28,983 bases of DNA from a virus. How positions within the stretch are numbered: position 1 is the stretch's first letter; each line of letters starts with the position of its first letter. Below the pieces are notes generated by a model. That model searched no databases. It saw only the letters and a program-made list of their open reading frames with translations, and was not told the origin of the DNA. The position numbers and the translations under genes are program-made. Positions 1 through 5,803 of the stretch are shown one piece after another. The stretch is taken from IMG/VR virus record IMGVR_UViG_3300028548_000508, positions 1 through 28,983 of that record, one strand, 5' to 3'.

Positions 1-618
1 CGTTACGAATGCTGCTTCGTATTCCTGTTGAAAAGTTCTTTCATCTAGGTCAGCTCTGGCCGCTTCAATCTCTTCGGGAGGGACGTTACCGCCTTGCAGT
101 GTTGTGTACTGGAAAGACTCCCAATCTTTCGCCCCATCCTTTGCTTTAGCCCACAAATCGTAAAAGTGATTGCGGCCTTTAGGTGTACCAATAAAAAGCG
201 CACCCCCTTGCCTGTCAGATAGTGACGGCCTGATAACTTCGTACCAAGCCTCTGGCCTCATATCTGCAAACTCGTCAAGGACAACAAAGTCCAAAGCTCG
301 TCCGCGAAGGTTGTTTGGCTTCTCTGCGCCCTTTAAAGCGATTACAGAACCATTGATAAGGCGTAAGGTTAGGCTGGTTTCGTTTGTCTTAGCTATATAC
401 TCAGGCGGTATAGATGCAATCAACATATCCCACGCAATTTCTTTTGCAGCCGAATAGGTGGGAGCAACATACCAAACATTGCGGTTAGGCGATTTGATGG
501 CCTGCTCTAATAGCTTTCCAGTAGACAGGAAGGTCTTACCGAATCGTCTACCAGCCACAACAGAAACGAAACGGCTAGTCGATACGAATATCTCACTCTG
601 CGGTAGGGTTAATTGCAC
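1..618 (-). CDS. terL: Terminase large subunit, N-terminal part (cut by window edge)
   Basis: This is the ATPase motor that packages phage DNA into proheads together with the small terminase and the portal. The translated frame shows a Walker A motif VVAGRRFGKT near residue 20, an adenine-binding/motor stretch VWYVAPTYSAAKEIAW, a Walker B motif ALDFVVLDEF near residue 95, and the coupling motif GTPKGRNHFYDLW, ending with DERTFQQEYEAAF at the edge. About 206 residues are present; the family usually has 400-550, so the C-terminal nuclease domain lies outside. There is no ATG start. A GTG at 618-616 is the first start codon after an in-frame TAG and gives MQLTLPQSEIF, overlapping the end of terS by 26 nt, so translation is probably coupled. 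The family is certain from motifs; the exact start is likely. Confidence 0.95.
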   Translation of the reverse strand, partial: MQLTLPQSEIFVSTSRFVSVVAGRRFGKTFLSTGKLLEQAIKSPNRNVWYVAPTYSAAKEIAWDMLIASIPPEYIAKTNETSLTLRLINGSVIALKGAEKPNNLRGRALDFVVLDEFADMRPEAWYEVIRPSLSDRQGGALFIGTPKGRNHFYDLWAKAKDGAKDWESFQYTTLQGGNVPPEEIEAARADLDERTFQQEYEAAFVT

Positions 619-961
619 GAGGGTCTATTGTGATCTGTATCGGTGGAATTTCTTTAATAGGCTCAATGTATTGCTCACCCCAGCTTTCTCGATCTCTTGT
701 CTTGAGGTAGAAAATCATACAGGTATTATCGCCCTCAATGGCTTTTTCAAACAAAGCGTTGGTCACTTGATTGATTCCTTGGCTCCTTCCTTCTTTTATA
801 GCCTGCATGAACTGCGGATAATCGTTCTGTTTTTCATATACGGTACGCTCACCAATACCAAGGCAATCGGCTATCTGGGATACAGTTAAGCCCCTAGAAG
901 CCATCTCACGCGCTTCTTCGCATATCTCTTCTGTGGGTATCCACGGTGGTCTGCCTGTCAT
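593..961 (-). CDS. terS: Terminase small subunit
   Basis: This is the DNA-recognition subunit of the packaging terminase. The 122-residue protein opens with TGRPPWIPTEE and then a helix-turn-helix (roughly residues 22-50, GLTVSQIADCLGIGERTVYE), followed by YPQFMQAIKEGRSQGI and a helical oligomerisation region with FEKAIEGDNTCMIFYLKTR. This arrangement is typical of phage small terminases, which bind the pac or cos site. The ATG overlaps the stop of the upstream gene as ATGA, and its 3' end overlaps terL. Position directly before the Walker ATPase gene supports the call. No unusual residues were seen. Confidence 0.9.
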   Translation of the reverse strand: MTGRPPWIPTEEICEEAREMASRGLTVSQIADCLGIGERTVYEKQNDYPQFMQAIKEGRSQGINQVTNALFEKAIEGDNTCMIFYLKTRDRESWGEQYIEPIKEIPPIQITIDPRAINPTAE

Positions 962-1218
962 ACTTCAGTACCAAATACTTCATCAGCAGTAAGGGCAAAG
1001 CCCATATCTTCAAGAAAGCTATCTGCTGTAACAGCTTCTTGATTTTGAATCTCGGTATCAACGGAGATGCACCATTCGTTAATAGCATCTCTTACTTGAT
1101 TTCTTTGGACGTCAATCTCCATTAGTGATTCCATAATAGCATCAAATCTATTAATGAGATCATCTAACTCAAATTGAAAGCATAATTCTAGTTTAATTGA
1201 TATTTCTGAGCGTTCCAT
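958..1218 (-). CDS. Hypothetical acidic helical protein upstream of terS
   Basis: This 86-residue protein is not recognised. It is acidic and mostly helical, with a leucine/isoleucine-rich central stretch (FELDDLINRFDAIMESLMEI, then DVQRNQVRDAINEW) that could form a coiled coil. The ATG at 1218 is preferred over a TTG four codons upstream because a GGGGG run lies about 6 nt before it. It is the first full-size gene downstream of the promoter near 1390, and its TGA overlaps the terS ATG, so it is made with the packaging proteins. A terminase accessory role is possible from position only. Confidence 0.7.
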   Translation of the reverse strand: MERSEISIKLELCFQFELDDLINRFDAIMESLMEIDVQRNQVRDAINEWCISVDTEIQNQEAVTADSFLEDMGFALTADEVFGTEV

Positions 1219-1277
1219 TTCTACCCCCAACGGTAGTTTATTAGGGGTATTGTGGACGTTTTAAACGGAAATGTAAA

Positions 1278-1346
1278 CTAGTTAAGGTCTTGAGCTGCTA
1301 CAGCGAGTAGCGAAGTTACTACGAAGATGATCATGTAGATAATCAC
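1278..1346 (-). CDS. 22-residue hydrophobic micropeptide with strong RBS
   Basis: A short reading frame begins with GTG and encodes MIIYMIIFVVTSLLAVAAQD followed by LN and TAG. Nearly the whole peptide is one hydrophobic membrane-type helix. An AAGGGG Shine-Dalgarno lies 6 nt before the GTG, and a sigma70-like promoter sits just upstream, so it would be the first cistron of the terminase transcript. I do not recognise it. It could be a membrane micropeptide (holin or antiholin-like, host-targeting) or a leader peptide. Reality as a gene rests on the RBS, the promoter position and the clean hydrophobic composition. Confidence 0.55.
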   Translation of the reverse strand: MIIYMIIFVVTSLLAVAAQDLN

Positions 1347-1376
1347 GGTTGCCCCTTGGTGAATGAATGAGGGCGC

Positions 1377-1406
1377 ATTATAAATACTATCGGTTATGAT
1401 TTGAAA
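1377..1406 (-). promoter_or_regulatory. Sigma70-like promoter for the terminase/late transcript
   Basis: On the minus strand a TTTCAA hexamer (1406-1401) is separated by 18 nt from a perfect TATAAT (1382-1377). The predicted start near 1370 gives a short leader of about 24 nt before the micropeptide GTG. It is the only near-consensus promoter between the early genes and terS. Operator-like repeats lie 60-110 nt upstream. The call is by sequence only. Confidence 0.6.
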
Positions 1407-1442
1407 TGATGCTTTAACATGCAATGTATATCATAAATGGTA

Positions 1443-1491
1443 TGTTCACTGTAGTTACCATTTTCAACACTATTGGTCGCTGTAGTGACCA
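1443..1491. repeat. Two 18-bp imperfect palindromes, operator-like
   Basis: TGTTCACTGTAGTTACCA (1443-1460) and TGGTCGCTGTAGTGACCA (1474-1491) match at 15 of 18 positions and are each imperfectly palindromic around a CACTGTAGT-type core. Their starts are 31 bp apart, about three helical turns, so both would face the same side of the DNA. Similarity extends 3' into ATTTT after each copy. They lie upstream of the terminase promoter in non-coding DNA. A repressor/activator operator or a terminase recognition site would fit. Confidence 0.6.
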
Positions 1492-1510
1492 TTTTACAAA
1501 ATTTTTAGGG

Positions 1511-1629
1511 TAGTCCGTTTCAGCTCCCCAGTGGACTAGTCTGGGTCAAAAGGTACAAAGTGACCTTGGCCTAATCCGTTGCAGCACACCAGTGGATAAG
1601 GCTGGCAGGAGGAAGGCTTTCGCCCTTGG
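1511..1629. repeat. Tandem ~60-bp imperfect repeat with hairpins, non-coding
   Basis: Two copies of a unit about 60 bp long follow each other between the last early gene and the operator region. Plus-strand hairpin 1 pairs TAGTCC (1511-1516) with GGACTA (1533-1538); hairpin 2 pairs TAATCC (1572-1577) with GGATAA (1594-1599), offset 61 bp. The 16-nt loops are similar, GTTTCAGCTCCCCAGT against GTTGCAGCACACCAGT. A G-C pair in one stem is A-T in the other, so pairing is kept. Each unit also carries CTGG and CCTTGG boxes at matching offsets (CCTTGG at 1564 and 1624). No coding frame spans it. It may be a structured RNA, a terminator array, or part of a packaging site. Confidence 0.65.
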
Positions 1630-1824
1630 CTAATAGATAAATAATTCGTAGGCTATAAAGCCAAACAGAGCGATTATCATTACCCCCAAGTGCAATCTAT
1701 AAACTACAACAGGCTTAGTTAAATACTCTTTCACCGATTCTATCTTTGCATTTTTCTGCGCGTTCAAAATGGATTTGTCAGCACTTTTATGCGCTTTGGC
1801 TATAAACTCTTTTACATTGTTCAT
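1630..1824 (-). CDS. Small membrane protein, last gene of the early unit
   Basis: This 64-residue protein has a basic, helical N-terminal half (MNNVKEFIAKAHKSADKS) and one C-terminal membrane segment (VVYRLHLGVMIIALFGFIAY). The likely topology is a tail-anchored inner-membrane protein with a cytoplasmic N-terminus. An AGAGGA Shine-Dalgarno lies 6 nt before the ATG, inside the preceding gene, whose TGA overlaps this ATG as ATGA. The family is not recognised. Its position at the end of a run of tiny coupled genes suggests an accessory, host-directed role; that is inference. Confidence 0.7.
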   Translation of the reverse strand: MNNVKEFIAKAHKSADKSILNAQKNAKIESVKEYLTKPVVVYRLHLGVMIIALFGFIAYELFIY

Positions 1825-1943
1825 TTTTTATCCTCTTTTTTACTTTGTTCATAGCGTTCGTTGGCATCTTGAACCATAAGCCACGCACCTCTAAACAGCG
1901 CAGCAACAAACAATCCGAATATCACAGATAATATCATTTCCAT
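1821..1943 (-). CDS. 40-residue single-pass membrane protein
   Basis: The frame reads MEMILSVIFGLFVAALFRGA and then a charged tail WLMVQDANERYEQSKKEDKK. It has one N-terminal hydrophobic segment followed by a hydrophilic, lysine-rich C-terminus. The ATG overlaps the previous stop as TAATG and its own TGA overlaps the next ATG, so it sits in a chain of coupled cistrons. GAGAGGTGAG upstream can serve as Shine-Dalgarno. It is not recognised. Support is the coupling at both ends and the membrane-type composition. Confidence 0.65.
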   Translation of the reverse strand: MEMILSVIFGLFVAALFRGAWLMVQDANERYEQSKKEDKK

Positions 1944-2305
1944 TACTCACCTCTCTCATAGCCAGCGAACGGCTCTGGCTGAATGTTGTTTACGCAATCA
2001 TACGCCTCCTGAACTAGATCACTTAAAGTTGGCTCAAGGTGTAAATAGATAGCATTTTTAAGAAGGATTGAACACGCATCAGATTCAAGGTCATGGTATA
2101 GCTTATCCAAGAACGATTTCTGATCAATAATACAAGGAGGCAAGACATCATCAAGCCAGCTATCCATTTGCAACAAAAACGAATAACAAGCCGAATCCTT
2201 GTCGTAATCAGTTAGGTCAATTAAATCGCCATCCCAATTTTTATAAGATGATTGAATGTTGTTGATCAGCAGCTCAAGGTTTTGCTTAACAATTAGAATA
2301 GTCAT
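1943..2305 (-). CDS. Hypothetical acidic protein (120 aa)
   Basis: The family is not recognised. From the ATG at 2305 (MTILIVKQNLELLINNIQ) it is acidic and helical, with stretches such as WDGDLIDLTDYDKDSACYSF and DSWLDDVLPPCIID; it has no membrane segment. This start is chosen because it overlaps the upstream stop as TAATG and has GGGGGTG about 6 nt ahead; a GTG two codons earlier is the alternative. Its stop overlaps the ATG of the next membrane peptide. Strong negative charge is typical of small phage proteins that mimic DNA or bind host proteins, but nothing specific supports that. Confidence 0.7.
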   Translation of the reverse strand: MTILIVKQNLELLINNIQSSYKNWDGDLIDLTDYDKDSACYSFLLQMDSWLDDVLPPCIIDQKSFLDKLYHDLESDACSILLKNAIYLHLEPTLSDLVQEAYDCVNNIQPEPFAGYERGE

Positions 2306-2469
2306 TAGCACACCCCCATATTGATACAGTCGTTGTAGCCCATTGTTGAGACGGCAACATACATAACAAATAGAACTAAGCCTAGAGCGACAAACTGGCG
2401 CTTTTGTGCGCGTTTCTTGCGGGCTATCTCATTTTTTACTTGGTCGATTTTGTACGGATAGTTAATCAT
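2305..2469 (-). CDS. 54-residue single-pass membrane protein
   Basis: The protein starts MINYPYKIDQVKNEIARKKR, continues with more basic residues (AQKRQ), then has one membrane segment FVALGLVLFVMYVAV near residues 26-40 and a short C-terminus with two cysteines (GYNDCINMGVC). The basic side before the membrane segment predicts a cytoplasmic N-terminus and a periplasmic C-terminus, where the cysteines could form a disulphide. It is coupled at both ends: ATGA with the gene before and TAATG with the one after. Not recognised. Confidence 0.7.
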   Translation of the reverse strand: MINYPYKIDQVKNEIARKKRAQKRQFVALGLVLFVMYVAVSTMGYNDCINMGVC

Positions 2470-2690
2470 GCTAACACCTCCACAGTGTTGTAGCCGTAGC
2501 CGTTGTTCTCAAGATGCTCTTCAAGAACACCTACCCCTGATGCTGTCATGTGGCTTTTAATGAACTGGCTTACAGTTTCATCAGACCCGATTTCTTTTAG
2601 GTACTCTTTGATCATATTAGCGTCAACCTCTACGGCATAGCTAACGCGAACTTTTTGCATTTTAGTTTCATACATTCTAGGTTGTGACAT
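2466..2690 (-). CDS. Hypothetical protein, paralogue of the next upstream gene
   Basis: This 74-residue protein shares a pattern with its neighbour at 2701-2907: K-V/I-x-V...EVD...IK...DET...FI-K/R-SH, then an identical GVGVL and a leucine-rich end. The two genes also share the RBS context (AAGGGGAATGACATG here, AAGGGGAATAATATG there), so they look like a tandem duplication including the leader. Identity is only moderate, so the event is old. Function is not recognised; the compact alpha/beta pattern without membrane segments suggests a small soluble domain. Its TGA overlaps the next ATG. Confidence 0.75.
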   Translation of the reverse strand: MSQPRMYETKMQKVRVSYAVEVDANMIKEYLKEIGSDETVSQFIKSHMTASGVGVLEEHLENNGYGYNTVEVLA

Positions 2691-2700
2691 GTCATTCCCC

Positions 2701-2907
2701 TTATATATTTGTTTTTATTATATCAACAGCATCTGGAAGATGAGCATAGTAAAGCGCGTCACTTAAAACCCCTACGCCAGCAGATAATACATGAGACCTA
2801 ATAAAGCACCGAATAGTCTCGTCACTATCAGCTAGACACCTTTCCTGCATTAATTGCTTGATTACTTTTGGGTCAACTTCAAGCGTACATTCGACTTTGA
2901 TTTTCAT
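2701..2907 (-). CDS. Hypothetical protein, paralogue of the adjacent downstream gene
   Basis: This 68-residue protein (MKIKVECTLEVDPKVIKQLM...) is the second copy of the small family described at 2466-2690. Both have EVD, IK, DET, FI-R/K-SH and GVGVL at matching spacing. AAGGGG lies 6 nt before the ATG. A UACG-loop hairpin lies between it and the gene before. The function is unknown. Confidence 0.75.
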   Translation of the reverse strand: MKIKVECTLEVDPKVIKQLMQERCLADSDETIRCFIRSHVLSAGVGVLSDALYYAHLPDAVDIIKTNI

Positions 2908-2932
2908 ATTATTCCCCTTGGTTTTTTTGATT

Positions 2933-2948
2933 GCCCCCCGTAGGGGGC
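2933..2948 (-). promoter_or_regulatory. UACG-loop GC hairpin after a stop codon, no U-tract
   Basis: On the minus strand GCCCCC pairs with GGGGGC around a TACG tetraloop (UNCG class), just after the stop in a TTTAATTAAACC context. What follows is AATC and an A-run, so it is not an ordinary intrinsic terminator. A closely similar element with the same 5' context is at 9344-9357. It may protect mRNA ends, cause pausing or mark a processing site. Confidence 0.6.
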
Positions 2949-2955
2949 GGTTTAA

Positions 2956-3198
2956 TTAAATGTTTCTGTAGTGGCAAGTCATGCGCTCTATTGGCCAGTG
3001 GTGAACTATTTCTCCATTTTCGAGATACAAGTGGTATCGCTGGCTAGGTTCACAGCTTGTCCCTACGAAACGAGACTCGACTAGGGTGGCGCGTTTTTTG
3101 CCCCAGCTAACAACTGTCTGTTCCCGTGTAATGCCACATTGAGATACGGACAATATTGTGTCGCCTTTCTTAGCTGTAACGTTCGCTGCTGTTGTCAT
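2956..3198 (-). CDS. Hypothetical small beta-rich protein
   Basis: This 80-residue protein is not recognised. The pattern of short strands with a basic middle (VVSWGKKRATLVESRF), aromatic strand YHLYLENGEIVHHWPI and a basic end (ERMTCHYRNI) suggests a small SH3/KOW-like barrel. The ATG is preceded by AAGG at about 9 nt. It follows a 128-nt gene-free leader (3199-3326) that is AT-rich; I see no convincing promoter there. Its stop lies in TTTAATTAA directly before a GC hairpin. Confidence 0.65.
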   Translation of the reverse strand: MTTAANVTAKKGDTILSVSQCGITREQTVVSWGKKRATLVESRFVGTSCEPSQRYHLYLENGEIVHHWPIERMTCHYRNI

Positions 3199-3326
3199 GG
3201 GGTAAACCTTGTTTCGTTGAATGAGGTGTAACTATGCGCCCTTTATTTCCTAAAGTAAACTTTTTTGATTACAATAATAATGATTTGCATATACCATTAT
3301 GGAATAAAGAATTTGTTCTTATAACT

Positions 3327-3758
3327 TTACATCTCACCTATGCGCCATTCCTGATCCTTAATCTGCTCCTTTAAGTCTCTGGCAAACTGGATCACTTCCT
3401 CTCGGTCGAACTTAGGCGAAGCTCTCCAAGCCAGCCGCTCCATCGCCCTAATGCGATTCTCACCGTATGTATCAACCATCCATTGCCTATAGCGCAAGAC
3501 GTAGTGAGCCTGTTTCATGCCCCAAAGATTACAGGCTGGGCATTGAACGTGTATATTCTCTTCAAATAGCTTAAAGACCGTTCTACCCCTAGGCATAAAG
3601 TGACCACCTTGCATGTTCTTATAGTGGTCTATTTTGCCGCAGGTAACGCACTGGCAGTATCCGTTGTCATCGCTTGCCTTCAATCTTACAAGTCGCTGTA
3701 AGAGCTTTGCAGCCTTCTCTACCTCCTGCGCGATGGTAGACTTCTTACGCTTGGCCAT
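3327..3758 (-). CDS. ninG: NinG-like recombination protein
   Basis: NinG (Rap) of lambda acts in phage recombination as a Holliday junction/D-loop endonuclease. The 143-residue product has the family's two cysteine pairs and histidine motif: YCQCVTCGK (about residue 36), then GGHFMPRGR and, after a short gap, NIHVQCPACNLWG. These form an HNH-like zinc fold. The N-terminus is basic (MAKRKKSTIAQEVEKAAKLL). The ATG at 3758 is preferred to one 24 nt upstream because GGAGAAAGAAG precedes it; it overlaps the DUF3310 gene by 14 nt. Neighbours NinB, Erf and exonuclease support a recombination role. Confidence 0.88.
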   Translation of the reverse strand: MAKRKKSTIAQEVEKAAKLLQRLVRLKASDDNGYCQCVTCGKIDHYKNMQGGHFMPRGRTVFKLFEENIHVQCPACNLWGMKQAHYVLRYRQWMVDTYGENRIRAMERLAWRASPKFDREEVIQFARDLKEQIKDQEWRIGEM

Positions 3759-4077
3759 ATTCTTCTTTCTCCAGCGTTTCAATCAGCTTATCTAGGTACC
3801 AGCGGCATTTCTGCAGATCCTGTGTCGGGTTTTCCTTCGCCTCATACCTCCATAGGTATTTCTGGCAGTTGCCTTTTAGGTAACCGTGAAACGCATAGGA
3901 AGCCATAGATTCTTCAATTGCATCAATGCACTCAATGCCACCGCTTGCATAATGATCTGGGCTATTTACTGCATCTGGCTCATCAACGTCAAAATCTACA
4001 CCATCATCTCTAAAATCAATTGGTGGGTGTTCCTGCTTAAGTCTTTCCCAATGATGTTTTTCAGCTTTATTTATCAA
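3745..4077 (-). CDS. DUF3310 protein
   Basis: The C-terminal 70 residues match the DUF3310 pattern found in many phages: VNSPDHYASGGIECIDAIEE, then YLKGNCQKYLWRYEAKENPT and QDLQKCRWYLDKLIE. The family is sometimes labelled nucleotide kinase-like, but its activity is not established. The N-terminal 40 residues are acidic and variable. It has no ATG; a TTG at 4077 preceded by GGAGG at the right distance is the evident start, and that TTG overlaps the stop of the zinc-ribbon gene. It belongs to the replication/recombination block. Confidence 0.85.
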   Translation of the reverse strand: MINKAEKHHWERLKQEHPPIDFRDDGVDFDVDEPDAVNSPDHYASGGIECIDAIEESMASYAFHGYLKGNCQKYLWRYEAKENPTQDLQKCRWYLDKLIETLEKEEYGQA

Positions 4078-4250
4078 TGTATTTCCTCCAGCGGGACCGT
4101 AAGTTCTTCAGGGCTGTCAAGGTTGCAGCGAGGACACATACCATAAGCACAATCATCAGAACCAAGCCAGTATTCAAGAGGTAGGCCGCATTCACAGTGC
4201 ATCTTTTTAACTTTGATGCCGTACATAGGAAAATCAATTACCTTACTCAT
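4074..4250 (-). CDS. 58-residue zinc-ribbon-like protein
   Basis: The product is MSKVIDFPMYGIKVKKMHCE continuing with CGLPLEYWLGSDDCAYGMC and PRCNLDSPEE. The CxC and CxxC pairs (C19, C21, C39, C42) plus C34 suggest a zinc ribbon. GGGGGC lies 4 nt before the ATG, which overlaps the end of the metallophosphoesterase gene by 8 nt. Its TGA overlaps the TTG start of the DUF3310 gene. The family is not recognised; small zinc ribbons in phages often bind nucleic acid or host polymerase. Confidence 0.7.
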   Translation of the reverse strand: MSKVIDFPMYGIKVKKMHCECGLPLEYWLGSDDCAYGMCPRCNLDSPEELTVPLEEIH

Positions 4251-5016
4251 TTAAGCCCCCAAATTTCTCTCTTAGATAGTTGATTGATACTGGCAATTCA
4301 TCACAGCCACCACCAGCAACCTCGTTTAGCATCCAAATGCCGCGCCAAGAACCATTGGTCTGAGCGGTTAAGTAGGACTCATCATGCTGGTAAAATATGC
4401 CAGAAAACAAACCCAGTATATTCGTGCCATCTGCCCTGCGCCCGTAGGCTATATCTCTATCTTGTACATGACCCATAATGCAGGACATCATCTTTTTACT
4501 TAGCATGTTCCTTGCGCTAGAGACTGGGCGACCCATCACCCCAGAAGTAAAGTAATGGGAATAGGCAAGGCCATCAATAACGGCAACCTCTAAAAAGTCG
4601 TAAACCTCCCAGCCCATCTCTTCAAGATTAAAGTCTTTAAACCCTATCAAGCCATCTAGCATTGGGTCATCTTCAATGGCTCTGATTATTCTATTCTCAT
4701 GGTTGCCGAGAGTAAAAACCAGTCGCGGATTCCATTGCTTGTCTTTGTTCCGAATCAATCTTTTTTGTTCATCGCGGATAGGCTTTAAGAAGGCTTCCAT
4801 GCCTGCAATGCCAGCTTTAATGTCTTTGGTATACCGTCTACCTTCAAAACTTTTCTTGCCCTTGTCGTAGGAGCTTAGGCTCTCCATATCCCAATGGTCG
4901 CCAATGTGAACAATAACGTCTGGTCGCATCTTCACTGCATACTGTCCCGCCCAGCTCAAATGCTCAATGGGCGTATTAGGCTTAACTTGTGTGTCAGGTA
5001 TAATTAAATGCTTCAT
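4243..5016 (-). CDS. Calcineurin-like metallophosphoesterase
   Basis: A two-metal phosphoesterase of about 257 residues starting MKHLIIPDTQVK. Motifs in order: D8-T-Q10 (where the family usually has DxH), GDHWD (39-43), GNHEN (104-108), SH (153-154) and GH (182-183). The replaced histidine would normally bind one metal, so metal use may differ. Phage members are found among replication and recombination genes and may process nucleic-acid ends or cyclic nucleotides; the substrate is unknown. A much longer open frame extends upstream through ninB, but the ATG at 5016, 3 nt beyond the ninB stop, fits the domain start. No signal peptide is present. Confidence 0.88.
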   Translation of the reverse strand: MKHLIIPDTQVKPNTPIEHLSWAGQYAVKMRPDVIVHIGDHWDMESLSSYDKGKKSFEGRRYTKDIKAGIAGMEAFLKPIRDEQKRLIRNKDKQWNPRLVFTLGNHENRIIRAIEDDPMLDGLIGFKDFNLEEMGWEVYDFLEVAVIDGLAYSHYFTSGVMGRPVSSARNMLSKKMMSCIMGHVQDRDIAYGRRADGTNILGLFSGIFYQHDESYLTAQTNGSWRGIWMLNEVAGGGCDELPVSINYLREKFGGLNE

Positions 5017-5018
5017 TG

Positions 5019-5477
5019 CTAGTTCTCTTGCTGATTTTGCAAGGCTGCGTATTCGCTCTCGTGCGGTACGCTCAACATTACTCCTTGCTTGGTAGCCCAA
5101 TGATACACTTGATCTAAATAGTAAGCCATTTCGCCTTTTTTTAGGTCTTTGGTTGATTTGATCTGATCCTCGATTATCTCTTTGCCAATGTTGACAGTGT
5201 AGACTCCGATAAACCTTCGCTTCAGCCAGAGCTTCCAAACCTCTTCGGGCTTGTCATGCTTAATCACATGCCCTTTCTTTGCCATCTCTTCTGCAATCTG
5301 CCTGTACCAGATATGGGCCATGGCGTTCTGGCTTAATGATCTGGGGTTCTGGTAGGCTTCAAACTTAATAGCCAGCGGATTAGCATAATCCCAGTTTTCC
5401 AATCGGCTCAACAAGAAAGGTAGTCGTTTTTCTACTTCATCTTTGCTGTTGATTTTTACAAAGTCGCCCTGACTCAT
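5019..5477 (-). CDS. ninB: NinB-like recombination protein
   Basis: This 152-residue protein carries the NinB signature RSLSQNAMAHIWYRQIAEEM near the first third, followed by a basic helix KPEEVWKLWLKRRF and a C-terminal helical region. NinB (Orf) of lambda is a DNA-binding recombination mediator acting with the Red system. The ATG at 5477 overlaps the previous stop as ATGA and has GAGGGTG upstream; an ATG six codons earlier is the alternative. It lies two genes from ninG in the same transcript. Confidence 0.82.
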   Translation of the reverse strand: MSQGDFVKINSKDEVEKRLPFLLSRLENWDYANPLAIKFEAYQNPRSLSQNAMAHIWYRQIAEEMAKKGHVIKHDKPEEVWKLWLKRRFIGVYTVNIGKEIIEDQIKSTKDLKKGEMAYYLDQVYHWATKQGVMLSVPHESEYAALQNQQEN

Positions 5478-5803
5478 AGAAGCACCCTCAACCATTTATC
5501 TGATAATCTCATGCTGGAGGTTTCCAGCTTGTCAGAGCCTCTAACCCTCATCATGTAATCGGATGGTTTCTTCTGGGCATCACCAACCCTGTACAGGTCG
5601 CGATCAGTAAAGAACGGCTTACCGTATAACCTGCCCTTAATTGTTGCTTTACTTACGCTTATAGCCTCCTGAAGTTGCTTATAGGTATAGTAATTACCAT
5701 ATTCAAGTTTGGTATTATGACAACCGCAAACTGGGTTTATGCAGTTGTGACATTCAGGATGCTTTTTATATTGGATGAATCTTGGCTTATTAGCTGCTGG
5801 CAT
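5474..5803 (-). CDS. Hypothetical cysteine-cluster DNA-binding-like protein
   Basis: The family is not recognised. The N-terminus has a cysteine/histidine cluster HPECHNCINPVCGCHN (C18, C21, C26, C28), which could bind zinc. The middle, YYTYKQLQEAISVSKATIKG, looks like a helix-turn-helix with a wing (FFTDRDLYRVG). A role as a small regulator or replication helper fits its place beside the replisome-organiser-like gene. Its ATG lies 14 nt inside that gene with GGAGAG upstream. Confidence 0.6.
   Translation of the reverse strand: MPAANKPRFIQYKKHPECHNCINPVCGCHNTKLEYGNYYTYKQLQEAISVSKATIKGRLYGKPFFTDRDLYRVGDAQKKPSDYMMRVRGSDKLETSSMRLSDKWLRVLL

Noticed and set aside
458-889. Plus-strand open frame across terL and terS
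   Set aside because: The opposite strand has clear terminase motifs throughout; this frame shows no domain or RBS.
3199-3326. Possible 15-codon ORFs and a promoter in the leader before the 80-residue gene
   Set aside because: No Shine-Dalgarno before the short frames and no convincing -35/-10 pair.
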